Of a stretch of 64,000 nt of DNA, positions 1 to 8,761 are shown piece by piece. Position 1 is the first letter of the stretch. The number at the start of each line of letters is the position of its first letter. Both the position numbers and the translations under genes were made by a program. A model generated the notes under the pieces. The model made no database searches, was not told the DNA's origin, and saw only the letters and a program-made list of their open reading frames with translations. This stretch comes from CAZCAC01 sp964496575 (GTDB taxonomy: Bacteria; Planctomycetota; UBA1135; GCA-002686595): contig CAZCAC010000031.1 in the NCBI GenBank assembly GCA_964496575.1, forward strand, positions 13,435 through 77,434, in the 5' to 3' direction.

Positions 1-2
1 TC

Positions 3-140
3 GGTCCGGGGGTCGAGGCTGGCCGGACGACGACGGATCCGGTTCCGATCACGGCCGCCGCCGGAACGGGACTCGACTTTCTGGGACTGGTCGCTTCGCC
101 CGGTGCAGCGCGCTCGGTGCTACCGTTCATGGCCCGGTGA
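3..140 (+). CDS. Possible 3' end of a gene cut by the window start
   Basis: An open frame enters from the left edge and stops with TGA. It encodes about 45 residues ending in VLPFMAR, with third positions strongly G/C as in the neighbouring genes. It runs toward the FGE-like gene, whose stop lies 15 bases further on, so the two would be convergent. No family is recognisable from so little sequence, and chance open frames of this size are common in GC-rich DNA. The other two forward frames are also open here, so this call rests only on codon pattern and the plausible convergent layout. Confidence 0.3.
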   Translation, partial: GPGVEAGRTTTDPVPITAAAGTGLDFLGLVASPGAARSVLPFMAR

Positions 141-154
141 CCAGGTACCGTACT

Positions 155-1669
155 CTACGGACGAACGGCGACGACCCGGAACCCGATGAGTGAATCGTAG
201 CTCACCGGATAGGCGACCCAGCGACGCGCCGACCGCGAGTACGACGCGCCGAAACCCCAGCACCCGCCTCGGACCACGCGTTGATAGCCCCCGTTCGGCC
301 CCTTGGGGTTGTCGTAGGGGCTGTTCGAGTAGTAGTCAGAGGCGTACCGATCCCAGCACCATTCCCACACATTTCCAGAGGTGTCGTACAGACCGTACCC
401 GTTCACCATATCCACCCCCGAGGGTACCTGGTCGCCGTCGTAGTACTTCACGGGGGTCGTCCGTGGATCCGGGCCGGTTTCATACGGATCCCCGGAGTTG
501 AGGTAGTTCGCCATCGACCCGTCGATCGTATCCCCCCACGGGTACTCGTAGTACGGGTTGTGCTCGCCTCCGCGCGCCGCGTACTCCCACTCCGCTTCGG
601 TCGGCAACCGGTATCCATCCGCGGTGAAGTTGCAGGTCCAGCTCACCTCGTCGTAGCAAGGGGTCAAGCCGTCATCGCGGCTGCGCTGGTTGGCGTAGGT
701 GCACGCACCCCACCACGACACCATCACCATCGGGTGATCGTCCTTGCCCGGCGTCACGCCAAAGGTCGAGCCGTCCCAGGTGATGCGGCTGAAGCTCGAG
801 CTCCCGGTCGTGCGGCACAGTCCAAAGCCGCCGACTCCAGCCTGGTGGACAACACCCGCCGAGACCTCGACCCGACCCTGCGCGTACGCCGTGTTCAGGT
901 AGTCGGCGTATTCCTGGTTGCAAACCTCGTGCACGTCCATGAAGAAGGCGTTCACGTACACCGTGTGCAAGGGAAGCTCGTCTGCGTCTCCGGTCCCGAC
1001 GTGCCTCCCCATCTCGAACTCCCCGGCGGGGATCGGCACCATCTCGGCGTGCAGCACCCAGGTGACCGCGTACCCATTCGATGCGTTGAAGTCGTTCACT
1101 CCGGACCCGCACGGCGGGTTCACGGTCGTGCGGTACCAGCACTGGTAGTACTTGGTGTCACCCACTTGAACGTTTCCCGCCTTGGCGGAGATGGTGTAGG
1201 GCAGGCCAGAGGTGTCGGAGTGGCCGGCCGCATCGGAGAAGCGCACGCCGAGGCGTTTCAGGCTTCCACCCGCGCAGCGTAGTCCGTCCCCCCAGACGAC
1301 GCCGGGCGAGAGGTCGCTGTCCGCCTGGAAGTAGAGCCCGGCGTTGCCGGGTTCCAGATGCGTGGTGGCGAGCACCAGGGTGTCCGCGCCGACGACCGCC
1401 TCTCCGCTACCGGTCAACTGCGCCCCCGAGGCGAACACGCCGTTCGCGCACCCCGAACCCGGCACGCTGCCGTCGTTGTCGCCGCAGGGACAGGGGGTGT
1501 CGACTCCGGGGTCACCGAAGCAGTAGCCGACCCCCTGCGCGTTGCACGGGAGGTCGAGCCCCGCGAAGAGCAGTGGAAGGAGAGCGATGGCGAGGCCCGG
1601 AAACGGGTTCCGCGAGCTGCCGCTTCTGGTTCGTGAAGGCCGATTGGAGCGAGATTGGCTGAATCGCAT
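155..1669 (-). CDS. Exported FGE-fold (SUMF1-like) protein with N-terminal Cys-rich module
   Basis: 504 residues. The N-terminus is Arg-rich followed by a hydrophobic stretch ending near CNAQG, which looks like a signal peptide. Residues about 48-207 are the Cys-rich module shared by many genes in this window (CFGDPG, CPCGDNDGS, WGDGLRCAGG, YQCWYR, FNASNGY). Residues about 210-504 are a formylglycine-generating-enzyme (SUMF1) fold: MVPIPAGEFEMG, RLPTEAEWEYAARGG, GNVWEWCWDRY and RVVRGGCW near the end. True FGE uses a Cys pair near the C-terminus to oxidise sulfatase Cys; here the matching stretch after RGGCW has no second Cys, so sulfatase activation is unlikely and a binding or other paralogous role fits better. 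In the other family members the Cys module is the last domain; here it precedes the FGE domain. Confidence 0.85.
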   Translation of the reverse strand: MRFSQSRSNRPSRTRSGSSRNPFPGLAIALLPLLFAGLDLPCNAQGVGYCFGDPGVDTPCPCGDNDGSVPGSGCANGVFASGAQLTGSGEAVVGADTLVLATTHLEPGNAGLYFQADSDLSPGVVWGDGLRCAGGSLKRLGVRFSDAAGHSDTSGLPYTISAKAGNVQVGDTKYYQCWYRTTVNPPCGSGVNDFNASNGYAVTWVLHAEMVPIPAGEFEMGRHVGTGDADELPLHTVYVNAFFMDVHEVCNQEYADYLNTAYAQGRVEVSAGVVHQAGVGGFGLCRTTGSSSFSRITWDGSTFGVTPGKDDHPMVMVSWWGACTYANQRSRDDGLTPCYDEVSWTCNFTADGYRLPTEAEWEYAARGGEHNPYYEYPWGDTIDGSMANYLNSGDPYETGPDPRTTPVKYYDGDQVPSGVDMVNGYGLYDTSGNVWEWCWDRYASDYYSNSPYDNPKGPNGGYQRVVRGGCWGFGASYSRSARRWVAYPVSYDSLIGFRVVAVRP

Positions 1670-2123
1670 CGTGCGTTCCTCGTGTCATTGGTTGTGGCTG
1701 CGGGCGTCGGTGGACCGATCGCAGGCGAGTCGAAGGACCGGGCGCGGGCCAGGTGTCTCCCCGTGGGGTGGGTGCTCGCGCTCGAGCTGACATTCAGGGC
1801 TACAGGAGTGAGCCGACATCGATGCGGATCTGTCAAAAGCCGTTCTCTTCAGACTCGGCGCATCGGGGCGTTGCCCGAGGCGCCTCCCCACGATAGCAGC
1901 ATCGCCAGAACCCGCTGCTCGCAGCCGTCCACGGTCGGTCGCCGGGGCCGAGCCCGCCACCCCGGGCCACGGGTGGCGCGAATCGGGTGGGGTGGGGGCG
2001 ACCACCTGGGTTGCGGGCGTCACCCCGCGCGGAGTTACCCGGAAAGGTACACGGCCACCCGCCTCGGGCGGCGTTTGCACGAGGCCGCGGATGGAGCACC
2101 TGGATTCGCCCTGGAGAGACTCG
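1670..2123. other. Divergent intergenic region, no gene seen
   Basis: About 450 bases between the divergently transcribed FGE-like gene and yedE. It must hold both promoters. It is G-rich around 1940-2060 with several short inverted segments, but I find no convincing riboswitch, RNA gene or terminator. The open frames crossing it on both strands are extensions or shadows of the flanking genes. Confidence 0.5.
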
Positions 2124-3245
2124 ATGAAGGAGACGCTGCTGAAGAGCCGCGTGGGGCTCGTGATCGGCGCTGCGCTGATCGGCCTGATCGCCGGCGCGCT
2201 GGAGCTGTTCGGCAACCCGCCGAACATGGGGGTCTGCGTCGTCTGCTTCGAGCGAGACGTCGTCGGCGCCCTCGGCCTCCACCGCGCCGCTCCCGTCCAG
2301 TACCTTCGTCCGGAGGTCCCCGCCCTGGTACTCGGCGGGCTCCTGGCCGCGCTCGTCTTCGGCAGTTTCCGCTCCCGGGGCGGCTCCGCGCCGCTGGTGC
2401 GCTTCCTCCTGGGGGTCTTCGCCAGCGTCGGCGCGCTCGTCTTCCTCGGCTGCACCTGGCGGCTGGGCCTGCGCCTCGCCGGTCTCGACGGCACGGCCGT
2501 CGCCGGTCTGTTCGGGCTCGTGGGAGGTGTGGGGGCGGCGACCTGGTTCGAGCGACGTGGGTTCTCCCTCGGTGAAGCGAGGCCGATCTCGAAGCTCGCG
2601 GGACTCCTGTTCCCCGGGCTCATGGTTCTGCTCCTGGCTGCGGTGGCCTTCCCGCCGACCTTCGGCACCACCGGAGTGCCCTTCGCGAGCGCCAAGGGAC
2701 CCGGTGCGATGCACGCGACGGCGCTGGTCTCGATCGTGGGAGGCCTCGCGATCGGGGCGCTCGCGCAGCGAACCGGATTCTGCACGGTCGGCTGGATCAA
2801 GCGCTCGGTCTTCTTCGGGGAGCGGCCGCTGCTCGCCGGCGCGCTGGCGTTCATCGCGGCGGCCTTCGTCCTGAAGGCGATCGGCGGCAAGCTGTGGCCG
2901 GTCCTCTCCGGGGCGCCGATCGCTCACGCCGACCACCTCTGGAACTTCCTCGGCATGCTCCTCGCCGGCCTCGCCTTCACCCTCGCCGGCGGCTGTCCCG
3001 GCCGGCAGCTCGTCGCTTCCGGCGAAGGGAGCAGCGACGCCGGCATCTTCGTCCTGGGCTCGCTCGCCGGCGCGGCCCTCGCTCACAACCTCGCGCTGGC
3101 CGCGGCGCCGGATGCCGGCGAGGTCGTCGGCGGTCCGGGACCCTGGGGCCAGGTCGCGGTGATCGTGGGGATCCTCTTCTGCACGGCGGTCGGTCTCCTG
3201 GTGCGGAAGCGCGAGGCGACGGATCACGGCCTCAGTCCTTCGTGA
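2124..3245 (+). CDS. yedE: YedE-family selenium/sulfur-compound permease
   Basis: 373 residues, nearly all hydrophobic with roughly nine to ten membrane spans, matching the YeeE/YedE family in the branch annotated as a putative selenium transporter. Family marks visible: CVVCFERD near residue 37 followed by LGLHRAAPVQYLRPE, RGGSAPLVRFLLG, LGCTWR near 112, QRTGFCTVG near 217 and GGCPGRQL near 292. The Cys residues in these motifs are thought to pass the sulfur or selenium species. The ATG at 2124 is chosen because GGAGAG lies just upstream and the protein then starts directly at the first membrane span; the open frame extends further 5' without family similarity. No TusA/SirA partner or selenocysteine machinery is adjacent. 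The stop overlaps the convergent gene by 14 bases. Selenium versus sulfur as substrate is inference from the family. Confidence 0.88.
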   Translation: MKETLLKSRVGLVIGAALIGLIAGALELFGNPPNMGVCVVCFERDVVGALGLHRAAPVQYLRPEVPALVLGGLLAALVFGSFRSRGGSAPLVRFLLGVFASVGALVFLGCTWRLGLRLAGLDGTAVAGLFGLVGGVGAATWFERRGFSLGEARPISKLAGLLFPGLMVLLLAAVAFPPTFGTTGVPFASAKGPGAMHATALVSIVGGLAIGALAQRTGFCTVGWIKRSVFFGERPLLAGALAFIAAAFVLKAIGGKLWPVLSGAPIAHADHLWNFLGMLLAGLAFTLAGGCPGRQLVASGEGSSDAGIFVLGSLAGAALAHNLALAAAPDAGEVVGGPGPWGQVAVIVGILFCTAVGLLVRKREATDHGLSPS

Positions 3246-5004
3246 ACACCCGCGGACGCATCACCTCGAGCCCCCCGCGCATGATGTACACCGTGGCGTC
3301 CTGATCGTCCAGCTGGACTTGCGTCACCTCCTGGCCGTAGGTCCGGGCGAGGGCCTCCCAGTCCACCGAGGCGATGCGGAGAACGTTCCACCCCTCCTGG
3401 TAGGCCAGCCGGGCAACGATCCGGTCGAAGGCGATGAGTCCGACGCCGTTCGCCACGTAGTGAGCGTCTCGGTCGGCGCGATCCTCGGCCAGGGCCTTCC
3501 GGAAGTCCCGTACCAGGTTCTGGTAGTTCGTCGCCGAGGACATTTGATCGGCCGGGTCCAGGTCCGCGACCTCACCGAATCGGTAGCTCAGGGCCTGTAG
3601 CAGGAGCGTGACCACCTTTCCTCGCGTCGGCTCGAACACCTCGTGGAGGTAAGCCGCGTCCCGGTAGAAGCTCTCACCCTCGATCTTGTGCTTGATCGCG
3701 TGCCACCCTCCGCCGTGGAACACCGCCAGGCCCTCCTGCAGGAGATCGCCGTGGAACTCGGTGACGTTGCGGATGATCCATCGCTGGCGACCCGCCTGCT
3801 GGTCCTCGATCTCCCGCGTGTTCCCGAGATTGGTGAGAACGGTCTCCATGTACTCCGGCGTGAGGAAAGGGTGCTCGCCCTGGACTCCCTCGTCCCGGGC
3901 TCGCGCCAGGAGCTCTTGCAGGCGTTCGATGCCGCCCTGATCAAAAACCAGGTCGGATGCGGAGAGGTCGAAATCCTCGTCCACCCGACGGAAGTAGGGT
4001 TCGAGGACGTTCTGGATCACGTTGGCGAAACCCCATTCCATGTCCACGCAGCCGACGCGGACTCTGCGATCCGGGTGGGCCGTGTTCCACGTACGCAGGA
4101 TCTTCAGCAGCTCCAGCGTGTTCGGCGAAGTGACCAGGGGGTGCAGCCTCTTCTCCAGGAACCGCGCGGCCCGCTCGTCGTCCGCCTCCGAGACGTAGTG
4201 GTCGTAGAAGCCGGAGAAGGAGTAGTTGGTCTCGAGGAAGATCGATCGCAGTCGGCCTTGTTCGAGCAGCTCCTCGACGATCCGATTGAAGAGGCGTTTC
4301 ACCCCGTCGTTCCAGTGGCTCTCGCCCACGAACAGCACTCGCTGTCGCTCCACGAAACCGGCGAGCCACTCCTTGAACTCCGGCGCGAGGGCCGCGAAGT
4401 CGGAGCCGGCCACCACGGGTGCCAGCGAGAGCCCGGCCACGGGCAGGGCGATGTCCCGCAGCTCGTCTTCGGTGGGGAAGGTCTTCACGTAGTGAGTCCC
4501 CCTGAGCACCAGCCCGTCCTCTCCCCAATCACCCTCGTAGATCGCCTTGTGCTTTCCACCGGTCACGGTGCAAGCCTTGGTTCCCGTCGGCACGCTGAAG
4601 ATGTCGCGGAAACCGGAGAGTGACAATCCCGTGTAGGCGATCCGCGTCTCGTCTCGGTTCGCGAGGTAGATCCCGGTCCGCCGGCCCTCGAAGGTGCGCC
4701 CACCGATCGTCACGGCACCGTCGTCGGCCGCCTCGATCGGCAGGCCGAACCGCTCGAAGTCCTCGAACGCTTCCAGAGGACCAATGACGACGATCTTGGC
4801 GTTCGGCAGGGACTCCAGGTCCTCTTCCGCGACCAGACGTCCGACCCTCAGTCCCTGCTCCTGATACCAGTTGTGCTTCTCCCGCGCGTACTCGAGGTAT
4901 TTCCTCTGCGGGAGCCTCCTGTCGAGCTGGCCGTGAATCCAGGTCCACTCGGGATCGGCCTGACCGAGAGCCGCCGGGATCGAGAGCAGCGTGGCGAGAA
5001 TCAT
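3232..5004 (-). CDS. Exported TIKI/ChaN- or erythromycin-esterase-like protein
   Basis: 590 residues starting MILATLLSIPAALGQ, a short signal peptide; the upstream extension of the frame is basic and unlike a protein start. Residues about 25-200 are an uncharacterised N-terminal domain. The C-terminal half carries VLFVGESHW near residue 222, FLETNYSFSG near 260 and DMEWG further on, the pattern of the ChaN/TIKI/erythromycin-esterase superfamily, where the GExxH-type motif is catalytic or metal/haem binding. An enzyme acting on a small ester or peptide outside the cytoplasm is a reasonable guess; the substrate cannot be read. A TATCAT hexamer sits six bases before the ATG, suggesting a leaderless transcript. 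It is convergent with yedE and divergent from the FG-GAP gene at 5257. Confidence 0.6.
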   Translation of the reverse strand: MILATLLSIPAALGQADPEWTWIHGQLDRRLPQRKYLEYAREKHNWYQEQGLRVGRLVAEEDLESLPNAKIVVIGPLEAFEDFERFGLPIEAADDGAVTIGGRTFEGRRTGIYLANRDETRIAYTGLSLSGFRDIFSVPTGTKACTVTGGKHKAIYEGDWGEDGLVLRGTHYVKTFPTEDELRDIALPVAGLSLAPVVAGSDFAALAPEFKEWLAGFVERQRVLFVGESHWNDGVKRLFNRIVEELLEQGRLRSIFLETNYSFSGFYDHYVSEADDERAARFLEKRLHPLVTSPNTLELLKILRTWNTAHPDRRVRVGCVDMEWGFANVIQNVLEPYFRRVDEDFDLSASDLVFDQGGIERLQELLARARDEGVQGEHPFLTPEYMETVLTNLGNTREIEDQQAGRQRWIIRNVTEFHGDLLQEGLAVFHGGGWHAIKHKIEGESFYRDAAYLHEVFEPTRGKVVTLLLQALSYRFGEVADLDPADQMSSATNYQNLVRDFRKALAEDRADRDAHYVANGVGLIAFDRIVARLAYQEGWNVLRIASVDWEALARTYGQEVTQVQLDDQDATVYIMRGGLEVMRPRVFTKD

Positions 5005-5010
5005 GAGGCG

Positions 5011-5016
5011 ATGATA
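5011..5016 (-). promoter_or_regulatory. Candidate -10 (TATCAT) of the TIKI-like gene
   Basis: On the minus strand TATCAT lies six bases before the ATG at 5004. If used, transcription would begin at or next to the start codon. No clear -35 partner is visible, so this is only a positional suggestion. Confidence 0.25.
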
Positions 5017-5256
5017 CGGAGTCAGGCACCTTTCCACACTTCTTCGAGCAGTGAGTGTACGGCACCGATGTCCCGACAGGCGTGGGAAGGAGCATGACCC
5101 CGTATTCTCCTTTCCTCTCGCCCGGGAAGCGGTTTCCACATCAGGACACCCCGTCCTCCTGGCTTGCGGTTACACTGGCACTCGAGCCCATCACAGCTTG
5201 TCACCCAGCGGCGATCCAACCCCTCTTGGCCGGTCAGAGATCGAACGGAGACAACC

Positions 5257-6063
5257 ATGAGACTGCTGCTCACCGCCGCCGCAACCCTGCTCGCAACGCT
5301 CAGCACCTCAGCCCAGTGGTCGGAAGAGGCGAAGCTCGTGCCAGGCGACCTGCTTCCAGGGGACGCTCTCGGCCTGGAGGTGGCGGTCTCCGGCGACACC
5401 GCCGTGGTCGGTGCGCCATATCACGACGGCGTGGCCGCGGATGCGGGAGCCGTCTACGTCTACGTTCGCGCGGGCGTCGGGTGGATCCAGCAGGCCAAGC
5501 TCCGAGCACTCGATGGCGGAAGCGGGGACCTGTTCGGTGCGTCCGTTTCCCTCGACGGCGACACGGCGCTGATCGGTGCGCCGTACCACGCCGACCCGAA
5601 GGGCGCGACCTACGTCTTCGTGCGCTCCGGGAGCACCTGGAGCCAGCAGGCGAAGCTCGAGCTCGCGACCTCGGACCCGGGCTGGATGGGCGGGAGAGTC
5701 TCTCTCGATGGTGACACGGCGGCGGTCACGGCCCAGTCGTGGAGCGGCATGCAGGGCAACGTGTACATCTACGTGCGGTCGGGCTCCAACTGGAGCCTCC
5801 AGAAGCACATCGGCTGCTGCGGCTGGTACGACGGTTTCGGTTGCTCGCTCGACCTCGATGGCGATTATCTGGTGGTCGGGGTGAATCTCTACGACGACGT
5901 GTTCGTGGACAACGTGGGCGCGGCCTTCGTGTACAAGCGAGGGGGCGCCAACTGGGGCCTCCGGACCAAGCTCTGGGGCCCCATCGTCGAGAACTACCGC
6001 TTCGGTTCACAGGTCGCGATCTCGGCGGACACGATCCTGGTCGCCGCGGCCCCCGAGAAGTAG
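5257..6063 (+). CDS. FG-GAP-like repeat exported protein, 5' part (gene interrupted by TAG)
   Basis: 268 residues from ATG 5257, which has GGAG six bases upstream and opens a signal peptide (MRLLLTAAATLLATLSTSAQ). The rest is a series of about 45-residue repeats of the type LDGDTALIGAPYH...GATYVFVRSGSTWSQQ, a beta-propeller fold common in exported planctomycete proteins. The frame ends at TAG 6061-6063 in the middle of a repeat (AAPEK, stop, TVTAFVGSG) and the very same frame continues as the next entry without any indel. One base change (for instance TAC to TAG) would explain it. Either a recent nonsense mutation, a sequence error or readthrough; together with the next entry this was one gene of about 537 residues. 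Confidence 0.75.
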   Translation: MRLLLTAAATLLATLSTSAQWSEEAKLVPGDLLPGDALGLEVAVSGDTAVVGAPYHDGVAADAGAVYVYVRAGVGWIQQAKLRALDGGSGDLFGASVSLDGDTALIGAPYHADPKGATYVFVRSGSTWSQQAKLELATSDPGWMGGRVSLDGDTAAVTAQSWSGMQGNVYIYVRSGSNWSLQKHIGCCGWYDGFGCSLDLDGDYLVVGVNLYDDVFVDNVGAAFVYKRGGANWGLRTKLWGPIVENYRFGSQVAISADTILVAAAPEK

Positions 6064-6078
6064 ACGGTCACCGCTTTC

Positions 6079-6870
6079 GTGGGCTCCGGCGCGTCGTGGC
6101 CCGCTCAGCACACCTTCACTCCTCCGGTCGAGAGCAACCGTCTCGGCGCCAGTCTCGCCATCGACGGGGATCTGGCGGTGATCGGTGACAGCGCCTTCTT
6201 CGGTTCCTGGTACGTAGCGTACGTCATGCAACGGTCGGGCACGAACTGGGCCCTGCAGGAGACGCTGGGGGGTTACGGCTCCTCGGGAGCGGCGGACCTC
6301 GACGGCGGGACGGTGGTGCTCGGAAACCCCGAAGACGATGACGCGGGAGTCGACGCGGGCGCGGCCCACGCGTACGGATTCGAGCCTGGATCCGGGTTCT
6401 GCTTCGGCGACCCGGGCAGCGGCACGCCGTGTCCCTGCAACAACGACAACGATGGAAGCGTCCCGGGCTCGGGCTGCGACAACGGCGTGTTCTCCTCGGG
6501 CGCGAGGCTCCGCGCTCGTGGGATCGCCAGCGTGACGCATGACTCGGTGGTCCTGTACACCGAGCGAGCGGAGCCGAACAATTCGGGCCTCTACTTCCAG
6601 GCGGACAACCCTGTGGGCGGTGGTGCCGGGATCGTCTTCGGGGACGGCCTGCGCTGCGCGGGCGGCCAGCTGAAGCGACTACAGGTGCGCTTCTCCGACG
6701 CCACGGGCTACTCGGCCACCACCGTGGCGATCGCGCTCAAGGGCGGAGTCTCGGCCGGCGACGTCAAGCACTATCAGTGCTGGTATCGCAACCAGAGCAC
6801 TCCCGCGTGTGGGCTGGGGGTGAACGAGTTCAACCTGTCCAACGGCTACACCCTGAGCTGGATCCCCTGA
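6079..6870 (+). CDS. FG-GAP-like repeat exported protein, 3' part with Cys-rich module
   Basis: Direct in-frame continuation of the gene at 5257 after the TAG at 6061. Coding similarity starts immediately at 6064 (TVTAFVGSG); 6079 is merely the first GTG. It completes the repeats (LAIDGDLAVIGDS; LDGGTVVLGNPEDDD) and ends with the Cys-rich module: CFGDPGSGTPCPCNNDNDGS, GLYFQADN, GDGLRCAGGQLKRLQVRFSD, HYQCWYRN and FNLSNGYTLSWIP. There is no ribosome binding site or signal peptide at the internal GTG, so independent expression would be pointless; it is the orphaned half of one gene unless the TAG is read through. The stop is eight bases from the convergent peptidase gene. Confidence 0.7.
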   Translation: MGSGASWPAQHTFTPPVESNRLGASLAIDGDLAVIGDSAFFGSWYVAYVMQRSGTNWALQETLGGYGSSGAADLDGGTVVLGNPEDDDAGVDAGAAHAYGFEPGSGFCFGDPGSGTPCPCNNDNDGSVPGSGCDNGVFSSGARLRARGIASVTHDSVVLYTERAEPNNSGLYFQADNPVGGGAGIVFGDGLRCAGGQLKRLQVRFSDATGYSATTVAIALKGGVSAGDVKHYQCWYRNQSTPACGLGVNEFNLSNGYTLSWIP

Positions 6871-6878
6871 CTCCGCAT

Positions 6879-8501
6879 TCACCGGTTCGCCCGTAGCTTC
6901 ATGTACTTGCGGTACAGCTCGCCCCACAAATCGTTCTCGGGCTCGAGCACCGCGGCCAGACCGAACTGCACCTCCGCCTCCGCGAGGTCTTCGGGGCGGC
7001 CGACGAGCTTCTCTCCTTCACCGAACCATCCACTGAGAGCCCAGGCGAGCTCGGCGCGGTAGTTGGCGTCGAGCGGGTCGAGCTCGGCCGCACGGCGGAT
7101 GTCCGCCGTGCCCTGTCCCCAGTCGCCCGTGAAGATGTGGGCCACGCCGCGAGCCCAGTAGCATGGTCCGCTCTCGTGTCCCGCCTCGATTGCGGCGTTC
7201 AGATCCTCGAGCGCCTCCTTGGGCGTGCCCTCGCCGTGGAACACGCGATTGTAGCCACGCCTGAATCGCGCCTCGGCACCGTCGATCGGGATGGCCGCGA
7301 CGAACTCGGTCCACTCCTCTTCCAGCGCGGCCAGATCCTTGACCTTGAGCTGTTTCAACAGCGCAGCACTAACGTCCTCGCGCCTGTACTGCTTGCGAAT
7401 GCCGGTCCTGTCACTGAAGCCCATGTCGATCGTCTCGGGCTTGCAGCCCTTGAGCTTCAACGCGTAGAGATCCCGGGTGAAGCGGTTGAAGTTCTTCGCG
7501 TACCTGGGTGAGCTCTGGAGAAAGTACGCGAACGACCAGGCATTGGCGTACTGGAATCCACCGAAGCCCTCGTCCTCGACGAGGAACAGGTCGGCCAGCG
7601 GGGTGTGCTTGCCGGCTTCGATCGCCTCTTGCATCGTCAGGACGAGATCCATCTGCAAGCTGCCCGGTTCGATCGAGAGCTTGCCCTTCTTGTCACGCCT
7701 GATCTCCGCCGTGCCGTAGTAGTCGGCGATCGCTTCGTCGATCCATATCGGCGGCCAGAAGTCCTGGTCGACGAGGTACATCAACAGGTGAGTGCACTCG
7801 TGAAGTGCCGTGACCTCGCTGAGACCCGGGTCCTTGAAGTCGTGGTAGAAGTTGAGGCTCTTGTCGCCAGGCCAGAAGAAGCCTAGCAAGCCCTCGTTCT
7901 CGCCCTCTTCGTCCTCGTCGGCTGCAATGTACTCGTGGAGCTCCTCCCGGCGCTTGAAGACGTTGACAGTCATCTTCGTGCGCCTCATGGTCGGCGTCGG
8001 CTTGATGCCGATGCGATCGTCCATCAGCGCATAGTACGTCTCGAGCAGCTCGGCGTAGTAGTCGAGCTGCTCCGGCGACGTGTTCGAGCGCACGAGGAAG
8101 TGCCTGGTCTCTTTCTGCCAGGCATTGTTGAAGTCAGCATGCCTGGCGAGATCCTCGGTGCGCTCACGCCGCTCCTCCGCCTGGCGTTCGAGCTGAATCC
8201 TGTAGCGCTCCTTGGACAGCCACTTCCCCTTGTAGCGCACGTACCCCCTCTCGAGGAACTCCCGTTCCCGGTCGTTCTTGGGTACGTACTCGGACATGTC
8301 TCCCTCCATCTCGACGGAGGCGACCATCTCCACGGGGCACAGGATCTCCCCCGGCTCGAACTCGAGCCGGTACTTGTCTCCCACCAGGCGCGCCTTCTTG
8401 ACCTCGATCACGCGCCCATCGGCGGTGACGAGCGTATCGGCGGAGACGAGCGGGCAGGTACAGAGCAGTGCGACGAGCGTGAAGCGGAGCGAGTTCTTCA
8501 T
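6879..8501 (-). CDS. Exported zinc metallopeptidase-like protein (DUF1570 type) with TPR tail
   Basis: 540 residues; signal peptide MKNSLRFTLVALLCTCPLVSA supports the ATG at 8501, since the frame upstream is an Arg-rich non-protein-like extension. After the signal comes a small domain (TLVTADGRVIEVKKARLVG) typical of planctomycete exported proteins. The central part has HECTH near residue 233 followed by WIDEAIADYYG, an HExxH plus downstream Glu gluzincin arrangement as in DUF1570/peptidase-MA-like proteins, so zinc binding is likely. The C-terminal third has TPR-like helices (ALEDLNAAIEAGHESGPCYWARGVAHIFTGD broken into two repeats). Substrate unknown. Transcribed away from the FG-GAP gene at 8762. 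Confidence 0.75.
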   Translation of the reverse strand: MKNSLRFTLVALLCTCPLVSADTLVTADGRVIEVKKARLVGDKYRLEFEPGEILCPVEMVASVEMEGDMSEYVPKNDREREFLERGYVRYKGKWLSKERYRIQLERQAEERRERTEDLARHADFNNAWQKETRHFLVRSNTSPEQLDYYAELLETYYALMDDRIGIKPTPTMRRTKMTVNVFKRREELHEYIAADEDEEGENEGLLGFFWPGDKSLNFYHDFKDPGLSEVTALHECTHLLMYLVDQDFWPPIWIDEAIADYYGTAEIRRDKKGKLSIEPGSLQMDLVLTMQEAIEAGKHTPLADLFLVEDEGFGGFQYANAWSFAYFLQSSPRYAKNFNRFTRDLYALKLKGCKPETIDMGFSDRTGIRKQYRREDVSAALLKQLKVKDLAALEEEWTEFVAAIPIDGAEARFRRGYNRVFHGEGTPKEALEDLNAAIEAGHESGPCYWARGVAHIFTGDWGQGTADIRRAAELDPLDANYRAELAWALSGWFGEGEKLVGRPEDLAEAEVQFGLAAVLEPENDLWGELYRKYMKLRANR

Positions 8502-8761
8502 GGTGCGCACAGTGTACTCGCTGGTGCATGACAGCTCGGAACAAGGGAGCTCCAGGGGGTCTCCCGCCCTTGAACCGCCTCTGCGAGGGTCCCGGAGGGC
8601 CGGCAGCGGCTCGAATACCTGACTCCGTACTCGGTCGATCAGATTCTCCCCGAATCGCTGTCGGCCTCCTCGACGCGTTCGCGGCTGAGGAGGAGAGACG
8701 TGACCCTCGCCGTCGGCGGTCCGCGTTCTCACCTCTTTCCCTGTCTCCAGGAGCCCCCAGA

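Noticed and set aside
1833..3227. Open frame of 464 codons antisense to yedE
   Set aside because: Charged low-complexity translation; yedE on the other strand has family motifs and membrane spans.
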